NCBI RefSeq assembly: GCF_014202215.1
Contig: NZ_JACHGB010000008.1
Span: 85,726 to 149,725 of the forward strand
Direction of reading: 5' to 3'
Source of the DNA: Quisquiliibacterium transsilvanicum
GTDB taxonomy: Bacteria > Pseudomonadota > Gammaproteobacteria > Burkholderiales > Burkholderiaceae_E
Length of the DNA: 64,000 nucleotides
Position 1 is the stretch's first letter; the number at the start of each line of letters is the position of its first letter. Below, one piece after another: positions 16,984 to 25,161 of this stretch. Position numbers and translations under genes: made by a program. Under the pieces are notes generated by a model. That model was not told the origin of the DNA, searched no databases, and saw only the letters and a list, made by a program, of their open reading frames with translations.

Positions 16984-18375
16984 TCAGCGCTCCTCGACCA
17001 GTACCAGCTGCCGATCGGTGACCAGCTGGTACAGGCCACGCCCCACGCGCCGGATCTGCAGCGGACCGGCCCAGTCGGCAAGGCGGCGCTGCAGCAGCAG
17101 CAGCCGCACCGCGAGGTTGTCCTGCACGTCGGGCAGCCGCAGCCGCCTGCCCTCCAGCCGCAGCTCCCGTGAAGTGAATGCGGTGCGGCCGCTGACAACC
17201 GCATCGTTCGCCAGTTTCCAGAGGATGGCTCCGGCGACCCCCTTGATCAGGTAGGAATCGTCGATGAAGACGCTGTCGTCGCGCGCGTAGTGGCGGATCC
17301 GCAGCGGCGGGCCCGCGGCGCCGGCGCCCGCGGCAGGTACTGGCGCGAGGTCGTGCGCGCGCAGCGCGTGAACATTCTCGCCCTCCTCGGGCTGCAGCGT
17401 GAGCAGCGCCTGGGCCAGCTGCGCGCACAGCAGCGCGAGTGCGTCCTCGTCGTCGTAGCCGAAGAACTGATCGCTCTCGCTCTCGACCAGCAGCACCCCC
17501 ACGCTGCGCCCGCGCGCGCGCAGCGGCACCGCGAGCTGGCTGCACGGCGTCGCGAGGCCCGGCAGCGGAATCTCCGCGCGCATCGCCGCCTCGATGCCCA
17601 GGTCCTGGGCCTGGGCGAGCAGGGTCCTGCCGTAGCGGTACATCCGCGCCATGTGCCCGATCCGGATCGGCACGCCCTCGCGCAGCGCGACGCCGGCCAG
17701 CCCAGCGTCGTCCATCGGCAGCTCGGCGCCGGTGCCCGCCTGCGCATAGCCGCGGCTCGCGATCGCGAACAGCATGCCGCGCCGCTCGTCGAGCAGCCAC
17801 AGGATCGCGTGATCGATCCGCAAGTCCCGGCCAAGACCGTCCATCGTCGCCTGGAGCACCGAGGCAAGGTCCTCGCAGTCGGCCAGGCGCCGGGAGACGG
17901 CTCGCGCGGCGGCGGCCAGGTCGCAGCGGGCGGCCAGCACCGGCAGCGCCTTCACCTGCTGGATCCGATTCACCTCCAGCACGCGATAGATGTCCGCCCC
18001 GCGCAGCCGGAACACTTTCTCCATGCCGCTGTGCGCCGCGATTCCGGCGAGCTTGGCGCGCAGCCGCTCGAAAGTCGGGCCCTCGGTCTCGGTGCGCAGG
18101 TAGCGCAGCTGCATCTCCACCCCGGCGCCGGAGAACGGATCCTCGGCCATCAGCGCCACCCGCCCGGTGGACAGGATGTTCTCCCTGCTGCGATTCAGGA
18201 ACTGGAAGCTGAGCGCCACATGCTCGTCGTCGACGTACTCGGCATGCGACAGCAGGTTCGCATGAGGCACGCCGTCGGCGGAGACGCTGCAGATCGACGG
18301 CGGGATCATGCCGTCGAGGATGCGCCGAACGTCGCGCAGCGTCAGCCCGGATCGTTCGCCAGAGGGCGCGTTCAC
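16984..18375 (-). CDS. Flavin split-barrel + GAF sensor protein
   Basis: A 463-residue multidomain protein. Residues about 8-150 form a pyridoxamine-phosphate-oxidase-like split barrel (PPSICSVSADGVPHANLLSH, then VALSFQFLNRSRENI). A GAF domain follows at about 165-330 (LASVLQATMDGLGRDLRIDHAILWLLDE; LAVPLRARGRSVGVLLVESE). The C-terminal 100 residues (DDSVFIDDSYLIKGVAGAILWKL) resemble a winged-helix, Fis-free output domain. It probably senses a small ligand or redox state, but the output is unknown. The ATG overlaps the upstream gene's stop (ATGA). Confidence 0.8.
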   Translation of the reverse strand: MNAPSGERSGLTLRDVRRILDGMIPPSICSVSADGVPHANLLSHAEYVDDEHVALSFQFLNRSRENILSTGRVALMAEDPFSGAGVEMQLRYLRTETEGPTFERLRAKLAGIAAHSGMEKVFRLRGADIYRVLEVNRIQQVKALPVLAARCDLAAAARAVSRRLADCEDLASVLQATMDGLGRDLRIDHAILWLLDERRGMLFAIASRGYAQAGTGAELPMDDAGLAGVALREGVPIRIGHMARMYRYGRTLLAQAQDLGIEAAMRAEIPLPGLATPCSQLAVPLRARGRSVGVLLVESESDQFFGYDDEDALALLCAQLAQALLTLQPEEGENVHALRAHDLAPVPAAGAGAAGPPLRIRHYARDDSVFIDDSYLIKGVAGAILWKLANDAVVSGRTAFTSRELRLEGRRLRLPDVQDNLAVRLLLLQRRLADWAGPLQIRRVGRGLYQLVTDRQLVLVEER

Positions 18376-18857
18376 GGCAGCAGCTCCACGGGGGCCCCGG
18401 CCCCCGGTCCAGGCGTCTGGTTCCAGGCGCCCCAGGGAGTGAAGGTGACCGAGTACAGGTCGCCCGCGCGCGCCGCATACCAGCCCGCGATCACTGGCGA
18501 GTCCGCCGGGAATCCGTCCGCGCGCAGCGAGCTCACCAGGGCCGCGCGCCGCTCAGCGAGCAGCGCGTCGCAGCCGGCGTCGACCCGCTCGACGACCGCA
18601 TCGCGCCCCTTCATGTGCAGCGTCCGGTTGGTCTCCGGCGAGACCATCAGCGCCGCCACCTGGCCGGTGGCGCGGATGGCGTCGAGCACACGCGGCCCCG
18701 CGTCGCCGGCCATCAGGATCCGGACCCGGCCATTGGCCAGCAGCTGTGCCGCGAGGGCGCGACAGACGCTGGGCCTGCCCGCAAGGTCGCAGGCGCCCAG
18801 GCGATACGAAGTCAGCCTGGGGAAGTGCTCGATCCATTCGTCCGGGAGGGTTGGCAC
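18372..18857 (-). CDS. Pyridoxamine 5'-phosphate oxidase-like split-barrel protein
   Basis: A 161-residue flavin-binding split-barrel protein: YRLGACDLAGRPSVCRALAA (about 18-37) and VRILMAGDAGPRVLDAIRATGQVAALMVSP are the barrel strands of this fold. It lacks the full PNPOx signature, so a role in PLP synthesis is unlikely; F420/heme/FMN binding is more probable. It overlaps the GAF-containing gene by 4 bases, so the pair may work as reductase or ligand carrier and sensor. Confidence 0.7.
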   Translation of the reverse strand: MPTLPDEWIEHFPRLTSYRLGACDLAGRPSVCRALAAQLLANGRVRILMAGDAGPRVLDAIRATGQVAALMVSPETNRTLHMKGRDAVVERVDAGCDALLAERRAALVSSLRADGFPADSPVIAGWYAARAGDLYSVTFTPWGAWNQTPGPGAGAPVELLP

Positions 18858-18899
18858 GGCGACCTCCTGTATCGGTTCGGATCGCCCGATGATAGGCCC

Positions 18900-19823
18900 T
18901 CAGACCCCTTGATCGCTGCGCGCGCGCGCAGCTGCCCGCGTCTGCGTTCGCTGCTGCCGCAGCATGAACAGCCCGGCAGCCAGCAGCAGCCCGATGCCGG
19001 CCCAGGCCAGCCCGTTGGGCACGTCTCCCCAGACCAGGTAGCCGATGAGCAGCGCCCAGAACAGGCTCACGTAACGGAACGGGGCCACGACGGAGATCTC
19101 GGCATGGCGGGTGGCCGAGATCACCGAGTGGTATCCGGTGGCCAGGCACACTGCGGCCAGGCCGAGCAGCGCGACGTCGCGCCAACCCATCGGCTGCCAG
19201 CCCTCCACCGCCAGGACCGCGCCGGCCATCAACCAGACCACGCCGGCAGTGGCGAGCGTGACCAGGATGGAAGGCGTTCCCGCCGGGATCTTCCGGGTCA
19301 GCAGGTCGCGCATCGAATAGACCACCGTGGCCAGCAGGCACAGCCAGGCATAGAGGTTGAACCCGTCGGCGCGCGGCTGGATCACCAGTAGCACACCGAC
19401 GAACCCGGCGCCGATCGCGAGCCAGCGGGCGCGGTCCACCCGCTCCCGGAGGAAGACCACCGCCAGCAGCGCGATGAAGAGCGGAGACGACAGGTTGATC
19501 GCCGTGGCGTTGCCCAGCGGCAGGTGGTACAGCGCAGCCAGGTACATGAAGGTGCCGATGCCCTCGCATGCGGCGCGCAGCAGCACCCAGCCGCGCGCCA
19601 CGTCCGCGATCCGCGGGAGCGCCCCCATGCGCCAGGCCACCAGCAGGATCAGCGTGATCGCCATCACCCCGCGCACCACGATCATCTGCGCCGTGGGCAG
19701 CCGCTCGCCCAGGCTCTTGATCAGCGCGTCATTGCAGATGAAGGCGGTGACCGCCAGCAGCATCCAGAGGATGCCGACCCGGTTGGCCTGGGCCCGGCGC
19801 TCCGCGGTGATCGGGGGCGTCAT
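18900..19823 (-). CDS. EamA-family (DMT) transporter
   Basis: A 307-residue inner-membrane protein with ten predicted helices arranged as two EamA repeats, the second starting near residue 165. The N-terminal half has PTAQMIVVRGVMAITLILLV and the second NAERxAxx-type segment is ATAINLSSPLFIALLAVVFL. Drug/metabolite exporters of this type move amino acids or other small metabolites. ATG 19823 is preferred; an upstream ATG at 19868 would add 15 residues. Substrate unknown. Confidence 0.88.
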   Translation of the reverse strand: MTPPITAERRAQANRVGILWMLLAVTAFICNDALIKSLGERLPTAQMIVVRGVMAITLILLVAWRMGALPRIADVARGWVLLRAACEGIGTFMYLAALYHLPLGNATAINLSSPLFIALLAVVFLRERVDRARWLAIGAGFVGVLLVIQPRADGFNLYAWLCLLATVVYSMRDLLTRKIPAGTPSILVTLATAGVVWLMAGAVLAVEGWQPMGWRDVALLGLAAVCLATGYHSVISATRHAEISVVAPFRYVSLFWALLIGYLVWGDVPNGLAWAGIGLLLAAGLFMLRQQRTQTRAAARARSDQGV

Positions 19824-20060
19824 GCCGGCACCCGAGGGTTCGCTGCCGCGCCGGGGCCGCGCCCGCAAGGCGTCGATGCTGCGATGGCTCCTGCCGGGAT
19901 CATGGGCGCAATCGGTGACTGGGACAGCGGCATTGTCGTGGCGAATCCCCTGGCGCGGCGCCGCCTCGAGGGTCGGCGCGTTCCGGGAAACGCGGCGGCC
20001 GCAGAACGGGCCGTCAGCGGTGGCAGCGAGGCGGCCACAGCGTCGGCCCGGACGCTCTGC

Positions 20061-20414
20061 TCAAGCGTAGTGCGCCGCGGCCCGCGTCACCTGGCCGGCG
20101 GCATCGAAGAAGAACACTTCCGCGGCAGGCCCGCGCACGCCGCGGTAGTGGATGACGACGCTGTCGGCTCCGACCAGCGTGGCGATGTGCTCGAAGCGCA
20201 GATCCGGAGCGAGCTCGAGCGCCTTGCGCCAGTACGCGCCCACCGCCTGCCGGCCCCGCAGGATGCCGGAAGTCTCGCCCGCCAACACCGCGATCCGCGG
20301 CGACGCCATCACGAAATCCTCGGTGTAGTGGGAAAGTATGCGATCCAGGTCGTGGCTGTTCCAGGCCTCGATCCATTCGTGCGCGAAGCGCTGCGCAAAC
20401 TCGGGGGTCAGCAT
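20061..20414 (-). CDS. SnoaL/NTF2-like protein
   Basis: A 117-residue NTF2-like protein: FAHEWIEAWNSHDLDRILSH (about 10-29), a classical N-terminal helix of the SnoaL-like group, then YTEDFVMASPRIAV, GRQAVGAYWRKALELAPDLRF and a C-terminal beta set ending with AAAHYA. Function unknown; the fold is used for small isomerases and hydratases as well as binding. A CTTGAACG-GAGACGG region lies before the ATG at 20414. Confidence 0.8.
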   Translation of the reverse strand: MLTPEFAQRFAHEWIEAWNSHDLDRILSHYTEDFVMASPRIAVLAGETSGILRGRQAVGAYWRKALELAPDLRFEHIATLVGADSVVIHYRGVRGPAAEVFFFDAAGQVTRAAAHYA

Positions 20415-20463
20415 TGCCGTCTCCTTGAACGCATCGGGGTTTCCGCCGCGCACGCTGCCTCGC

Positions 20464-21315
20464 TCATCCGTCGACCGGCTGCGCCGGCGTCTCGAGCACC
20501 CGCTGCCAGAAACCCAGGTCCAGCCAGCGGCCGAACTTGAAGCCCGCCTGCCGGATGGTCCCCACGTGCGTGAAGCCCATCCGCTCGTGCAGCGCAATGC
20601 TGCCCGCATTCTCCATGTCGATGCCGCCCACCATCACGTGGTACTCCTGCCGCCTGGCGGCCGCGATCAGCCGCCCCAGCAGCGCGCCGCCCAGCCCGGC
20701 CGCGCGATGATCCCGGTGCACGTACACGGAGTGCTCGACGGTGTACTTGTACGCGGGCCAGGCGCGGAAGCTGCCGTAGCTCGCAAAGCCGAGCAGCCGC
20801 CCCTCGGAATCGACGGCGCCGATCACCGGGTAGCGCCCGGCCGCCTTTGCCGCGAACCAGACGTCCATGCTCTCCGGCGGACGCGGGTGGTAGTCGTACA
20901 AGGCCGTGGAGCTGACGATGGCGTCGTTGAGGATCTCGAGGATGGGCGCCGCGTGCGCGGCATGGGTGCAGTCGACGAAGCCGACGCCCGCCGGTCCACT
21001 GCCGCCGGCCGGCTGCGCCGCGCCTTCGGCCGGGCGCTCGAAGAAGTGGATGCCCGAGGGGCCGACCTCGATCCTCGCCCCCGGGCACTCGCGTGCCGCG
21101 AGTTCGGCCGCCAGCCATGCCAGGAAGGGCTCCCGCTCGAGGGTCCGGTGCGGCTCCAGCGACTGCCATTCCTGCGGGTCCGGCGCGACGACGAAAGCGA
21201 TGCAGTCGCCGCCGCCGAACTCCCAGTCGAAGAGCAGCTCGCGTCCGCCAAGGTCGACGCGCACCCGGCCGCTGCGTCCCCGCCTGTCCACGGTGACCAC
21301 GCCCGCGTACCCCAT
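20464..21315 (-). CDS. GNAT acetyltransferase with N-terminal extension
   Basis: A 283-residue protein. Residues about 115-275 are a GNAT domain of the phosphinothricin-type group: CTHAAHAAPILEILNDAIVSS, then YVHRDHRAAGLGGALLGRLI (CoA-binding R/Q-x-x-G-x-A segment) and HERMGFTHVGTIRQAGFKFG. The first 110 residues are a separate domain (GVVTVDRRGRSGRVRVDLGG; FGGGDCIAFVV), not part of standard GNAT, with an acidic/beta look. The acetyl acceptor is unknown. ATG 21315 is plausible. Confidence 0.82.
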   Translation of the reverse strand: MGYAGVVTVDRRGRSGRVRVDLGGRELLFDWEFGGGDCIAFVVAPDPQEWQSLEPHRTLEREPFLAWLAAELAARECPGARIEVGPSGIHFFERPAEGAAQPAGGSGPAGVGFVDCTHAAHAAPILEILNDAIVSSTALYDYHPRPPESMDVWFAAKAAGRYPVIGAVDSEGRLLGFASYGSFRAWPAYKYTVEHSVYVHRDHRAAGLGGALLGRLIAAARRQEYHVMVGGIDMENAGSIALHERMGFTHVGTIRQAGFKFGRWLDLGFWQRVLETPAQPVDG

Positions 21316-21601
21316 GGTCAGCCCCGCCGGCAGGCCTTGCGGCCGGGCTCGTGCCGGGGCCGTGTGTTCGGGGCCATGATTCCGGACCTTGCCATCTGCG
21401 TTCTCCGTCTCGCCTGTCGAACCGCCACCCTAGCGCAAGTTCCCCGGGGCTGCGCAGGGCCGCCCTCGGGGCCGATCCGACTGGCAGCGGGCCCAATGCG
21501 ACCGAGCAATGCAAGGGAGCGGGGGCTCCGTCCGTCGGCCCGCAGCCGCCGCCCATTCCCGCCTAGGCTAGGATTCCGGACGCACACCGGCGACTCCCTG
21601 C

Positions 21602-22912
21602 ATGGCGGACAGGAACTGCGAGATGCCCGATACCGGCACCACCGACGCGAATACCCACGAAGTCTCCGGCTCCATCATCCGGCTGGTGGCCGACTCGGTG
21701 CCCGCGCTGATGGCCTACTACGAGTGGGGCAGCCTGCGCTGTCGCTTCGCGAATCGGCGCTACGCCGAGTACAACGGCTGGACTCCGGAAACCATCCTCG
21801 GCAAGACCGTCCGCGAGGTCATCGGCGAACAGGCCTGGGCGATGATCGAGCCGCAGGTCGACGCGGTGTGCCAGGGTAACGAGGTGCGGTACGTGCGCCG
21901 GCAGACCTTGCCGGACGGCGCCGAGCGAATCGTCGAGGTGAACCTGGTGCCGCACTGCTCGGCCGAGGGATCGCAACTCGGCGCCGTGGTCCTGATCAAC
22001 GACATCACCGACCACTGGATGGCCGAGCGCACGATCCGCGACAGCGAGGAGCGGCTGCGCAAGTTCATGTACGCGAGCAGCGAGGGAATCCTGTTCCACC
22101 GCGACGGCTTGATCCTCGACGTCAATGACGCTCTGGTGCGCCTGCTCGGCTACCCGGCCAGCGATCTGATCGGCCGGAAGACCCTCGAGTTCGTCCCCGC
22201 CCGCTGGCATTCCACCGTGTACAAATACGTGCAGGCGCGCAACGAAGAACCGTTCGAGGCGGAGGCCCTCCACAGGGACGGGCGCACCATCCCGGTGGAG
22301 CTCGTGGGCAAGGCCATCGGGCGGCCCGGCGACGAGCAGCGGCTGGTGGTGGTTCGCGACATCACGGCCCGCAAGCAGGCGCAGGAGCGCATCGAGTTCC
22401 TCGCGCTGCACGACCCTCTCACGGAGCTGCCCAACCGGCTTTACCTGAACGAGTACCTGCCCCGGATCCTTGCGCAGGCGCGCCGCCAGGGCCAGGGCGT
22501 CGCGGTCATGTTCATCGACCTGGACGGCTTCAAGCCGGTCAACGACACCCTCGGCCACGACGCGGGCGACGCCTTGCTCTGCGCCGTGGCCCGTCGGCTG
22601 CGCTCCGCAGTCCGGGAGTCCGACCTGGTCGCGCGCTTTGGCGGCGACGAGTTCCTGGTGATCCTCACCGGCGTCGTTTCGGCCCATGACGTCGAGCGCG
22701 CCGCCCGGGCGCTGCTCGAAGCGGTGCGCGCCCCCATCTCCTGGCGGGACGGTTCGATCGCGCTGTCGATGTCGGTGGGCGTGAGCCTGTTCCCCAGGCA
22801 CGGTGAAACCGGCGGAGAGCTGATCCGCAGCGCGGACGCGGCCATGTATCTCGCCAAGACCGAGGGCGGGAACCGCTGGCGACTGGGGGCCCGCCCGCCG
22901 GCCTTGCCCTGA
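21602..22912 (+). CDS. PAS-PAS-GGDEF diguanylate cyclase
   Basis: A 436-residue c-di-GMP synthase. Two PAS sensor domains, at about 25-140 (RLVADSVPALMAYYEWG) and 150-265 (FMYASSEGILFHRDGLILDV), precede a GGDEF domain (about 275-430). The catalytic motif is canonical: ARFGGDEFLVIL; the RESD five residues before it is an intact RxxD inhibitory I-site, so product inhibition is predicted. No transmembrane helix or EAL domain. It stands alone, convergent with the DsrE-like gene. The ATG at 21602 could be replaced by 21623 (MPDTG). Confidence 0.93.
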   Translation: MADRNCEMPDTGTTDANTHEVSGSIIRLVADSVPALMAYYEWGSLRCRFANRRYAEYNGWTPETILGKTVREVIGEQAWAMIEPQVDAVCQGNEVRYVRRQTLPDGAERIVEVNLVPHCSAEGSQLGAVVLINDITDHWMAERTIRDSEERLRKFMYASSEGILFHRDGLILDVNDALVRLLGYPASDLIGRKTLEFVPARWHSTVYKYVQARNEEPFEAEALHRDGRTIPVELVGKAIGRPGDEQRLVVVRDITARKQAQERIEFLALHDPLTELPNRLYLNEYLPRILAQARRQGQGVAVMFIDLDGFKPVNDTLGHDAGDALLCAVARRLRSAVRESDLVARFGGDEFLVILTGVVSAHDVERAARALLEAVRAPISWRDGSIALSMSVGVSLFPRHGETGGELIRSADAAMYLAKTEGGNRWRLGARPPALP

Positions 22913-22914
22913 AA

Positions 22915-22940
22915 CGCCGCGGACATTGCGGTCCGTGGCG
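22915..22940. terminator. Bidirectional terminator-like hairpin
   Basis: A 10-bp stem with one G-T pair (CGCCGCGGAC / GTCCGTGGCG) and a 6-base loop ATTGCG, between the convergent diguanylate cyclase and DsrE-like genes. No T tract follows on either strand. Confidence 0.55.
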
Positions 22941-22956
22941 CCCGCCCTGCTCCGCC

Positions 22957-23478
22957 CTACTGCTTGCGCGGCTGGTCGAGGTAGCGCACGTCCCGCACGG
23001 ACAGAGGAAGCGGGTTCACGTACTGATAGCCTCTGCTCTGCCAGTGCACGAGTTCAGCGAACCCCGCCGGCACCACCGTGACGAAGCCGTGCATGTCTTC
23101 GGGCTGGAAGCCAGCGGCGCGCAGCGCGTTGCTGCACATCTTGAATTCGACCCCTTCCTTGGCGAGCTCCGCCATGCGGTCGACGACTCCCTGGTACTTC
23201 TCGTAGTTCTCCTTCGCGAACGCGCGGAGCTCGGGGCCATGGGTGACCACCACCACGTTGCCGCGGGTCTCGCGGCGCGTGTTCACGATGAAGCTGTAGA
23301 GCACGTTCAGCTGCTTCGGGTCCGCATAGTTGACGTCGAACACCACGTCGGTGCGCGCCATCGGATGCATGTCGACGCGCGCGGTGCCGTAGGGCGCGAA
23401 GGCCTCGGCTACAGCGTCGCCCGCGTGGGCAGCGAGCGCCGCTACGACGAGGCCGAGTGCCATGGCAGTGGATCTCAT
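22957..23478 (-). CDS. Secreted DsrE/DsrF-like protein
   Basis: A 173-residue exported protein: signal peptide MRSTAMALGLVVAALAAHAG, cleavage near residue 25. The mature part is a DsrE/F-like alpha/beta fold: VVFDVNYADPKQLNVLYSFI, VVVVTHGPELRAFAKENY, and FKMCSNALRAAGF with a single Cys at the position of the sulfur-carrying cysteine in the family. Unusually for a sulfur-relay protein, it is predicted to work in the periplasm. Partners unknown. Confidence 0.8.
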   Translation of the reverse strand: MRSTAMALGLVVAALAAHAGDAVAEAFAPYGTARVDMHPMARTDVVFDVNYADPKQLNVLYSFIVNTRRETRGNVVVVTHGPELRAFAKENYEKYQGVVDRMAELAKEGVEFKMCSNALRAAGFQPEDMHGFVTVVPAGFAELVHWQSRGYQYVNPLPLSVRDVRYLDQPRKQ

Positions 23479-23643
23479 GTCGGTGTGTTCCCTGTGTCGG
23501 TTTCGATCGCTGGCCGCAACGATGCCCGGCCGGCATATCCGGTGCACGCATATGGGACGCAGCGATAAGCAAATTGACGGTCCCCTCCGCCCTCCCCTAG
23601 AGTGGCCCGGCACTTGCACATGAACACACGAGGAGACGACAAG

Positions 23644-24471
23644 ATGGCATCGCGAACGATCGACACCGGAACCCAGGACCTGCTCGCCGAGCTCGACGAG
23701 GGTGTGCTGACCATCACGCTGAACCGCCCGGACGCGCGCAATGCGATGTCGCGCGCGATGAACGAGGCGCTGGCCGCGCAGCTCGCTGCCGCCGAGCTAG
23801 ACCCCGAGGTCAGATGCATCGTGCTGACGGGCGCGGGCAAGGGCTTCTGCGCCGGCGGCGACGTCAAGGGCATGGCCGCCAGCGGCGACGGCACCGTCGG
23901 CAGCAACACCATCGACGCCGCCATCCACCGCCAGCGGGTGAACCAGCGCGCCACCGCGGGCAAGCTCTTCAAGATGCCCAAGCCGACCATCGCAGCGCTG
24001 CCGGGCGCCGCGGCAGGCGCGGGCTTCTCGCTGGCGCTGGCCTGCGACCTGCGCATCATGTCGACCAGCGCGATCCTGACCACGGCCTTCGCCAAGGTCG
24101 GCTTCTCGGGCGACTACGGCGGCACCTACTTCCTCACCCAACTGGTCGGCTCCGCGAAGGCCCGCGAGCTCTACTACCTTTCGGATCGCGTGAGCGCCGA
24201 GGAGGCGTTGCGGCTGGGCCTGGCCAACTGGATCTGCGCGCCCGAGGAGCTCGCCGCCAAGACGCGCGAGATCGCGCGCCGCCTGGCTGCCGGCCCCACC
24301 GTGGCCTACCGGTACATGAAGGAGAACCTGAACCGCGCGATGGCCGGCGACGCCGACGACTGCCTGGACCTCGAGGCCACCCACCACGTTCACTGCGGCC
24401 AGACCGAGGACCACCGCGAAGCGGCCAAGGCCTTCGTGGAGAAGCGCGAGCCGGTGTTCAAGGGACGGTAA
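23644..24471 (+). CDS. Enoyl-CoA hydratase/isomerase family
   Basis: A 275-residue crotonase-fold enzyme. The oxyanion-hole segments are GAGKGFCAGGDVKGM (about 60-74) and PGAAAGAGFSLALACDLRIM (about 120-139). At the canonical second acidic position the sequence reads KVGFSGDYGGTYFLTQLVG, with Asp replacing the usual Glu; so it may be an isomerase or a lyase rather than a plain hydratase. Start ATG 23644 follows GAGGAGAC. It opens the acyl-CoA block, but the RidA-like gene downstream is on the other strand. Confidence 0.92.
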   Translation: MASRTIDTGTQDLLAELDEGVLTITLNRPDARNAMSRAMNEALAAQLAAAELDPEVRCIVLTGAGKGFCAGGDVKGMAASGDGTVGSNTIDAAIHRQRVNQRATAGKLFKMPKPTIAALPGAAAGAGFSLALACDLRIMSTSAILTTAFAKVGFSGDYGGTYFLTQLVGSAKARELYYLSDRVSAEEALRLGLANWICAPEELAAKTREIARRLAAGPTVAYRYMKENLNRAMAGDADDCLDLEATHHVHCGQTEDHREAAKAFVEKREPVFKGR

Positions 24472-24483
24472 AGGCGGGTGCAG

Positions 24484-24516
24484 GGATGTTCGCGCGGCGG
24501 CAGCGCGCGAACATCC
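24484..24516. terminator. Strong hairpin between convergent genes
   Basis: A perfect 13-bp stem (GGATGTTCGCGCG / CGCGCGAACATCC) with a 7-base loop, between the enoyl-CoA hydratase and RidA-like genes. Its length and position favour a bidirectional transcription terminator, although no T tract follows. Confidence 0.7.
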
Positions 24517-24530
24517 GTCAGGAACGCCCC

Positions 24531-25016
24531 TCAGGGTCGCAGTTCCACCTCGGCCTCGATCTCCACCGGGATGTCGAAGGGCAGCTCGGCCATCCCCACC
24601 GCGCTGCGCGCGTGCGCGCCGACCTCGGGGCCGAACACCTCCAGGATCAGGTCGGAGAAACCGTTGATCACCGCCGGCTGCCGGTTGAAGCCCGGCGCCG
24701 AATTGACCATGCCGAACACCCGGTTCCAGGCCACGATGCGGTCCAGGTCGCCGAGCTCGCGGTGCAGGCTGCCCAGGATGGCCAGGCCGGTGAGGCGCGC
24801 GCTGCGGTAGGCCTGCTCGACGCTGAGCTCGCGCCCCACCTTGCCCAGCGGCCCGGCAAGAGACCCGTCCTGCTCCGACGGACCGTGGCCCGCGATGAAT
24901 GCGCGCGCGCCGGTAACGCGGACGAAACGGAAGGGAAGCACGACGCCCGGCGGCGCCTTCAGCGGCGCCGGCAGCGCCAATCCGAGCGCGGCCAGCCGCG
25001 CCTCGACCTGGGACAT
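24531..25016 (-). CDS. RidA/YjgF-family protein
   Basis: A 161-residue RidA-superfamily protein. RidA deaminates reactive enamine/imine intermediates. Seen are LPFRFVRVTGARAFIAGHGP (about 26-45), ARLTGLAILGSLHRELGDLD and SAVGMAELPFDIPVEIEAEV; the segment AHARSAVGMAELP is the YjgF signature region, where canonical RidA has an Arg. It is the variant group (often labelled RidA-like endoribonuclease L-PSP) whose substrates are unknown. Confidence 0.88.
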   Translation of the reverse strand: MSQVEARLAALGLALPAPLKAPPGVVLPFRFVRVTGARAFIAGHGPSEQDGSLAGPLGKVGRELSVEQAYRSARLTGLAILGSLHRELGDLDRIVAWNRVFGMVNSAPGFNRQPAVINGFSDLILEVFGPEVGAHARSAVGMAELPFDIPVEIEAEVELRP

Positions 25017-25161
25017 GGGATCTCCTTGAGTGTGATCGCCGGGGCGTCCGGCGGCACCGAATCGCATTTTCGGACGCCCGCGCGGCGGCAGCAACGTCCC
25101 GGCCCCGATCCCTGTGATTCAATCGCCGCAGCCCGGCCACCCACGCAGGAGCGCATCGCCC

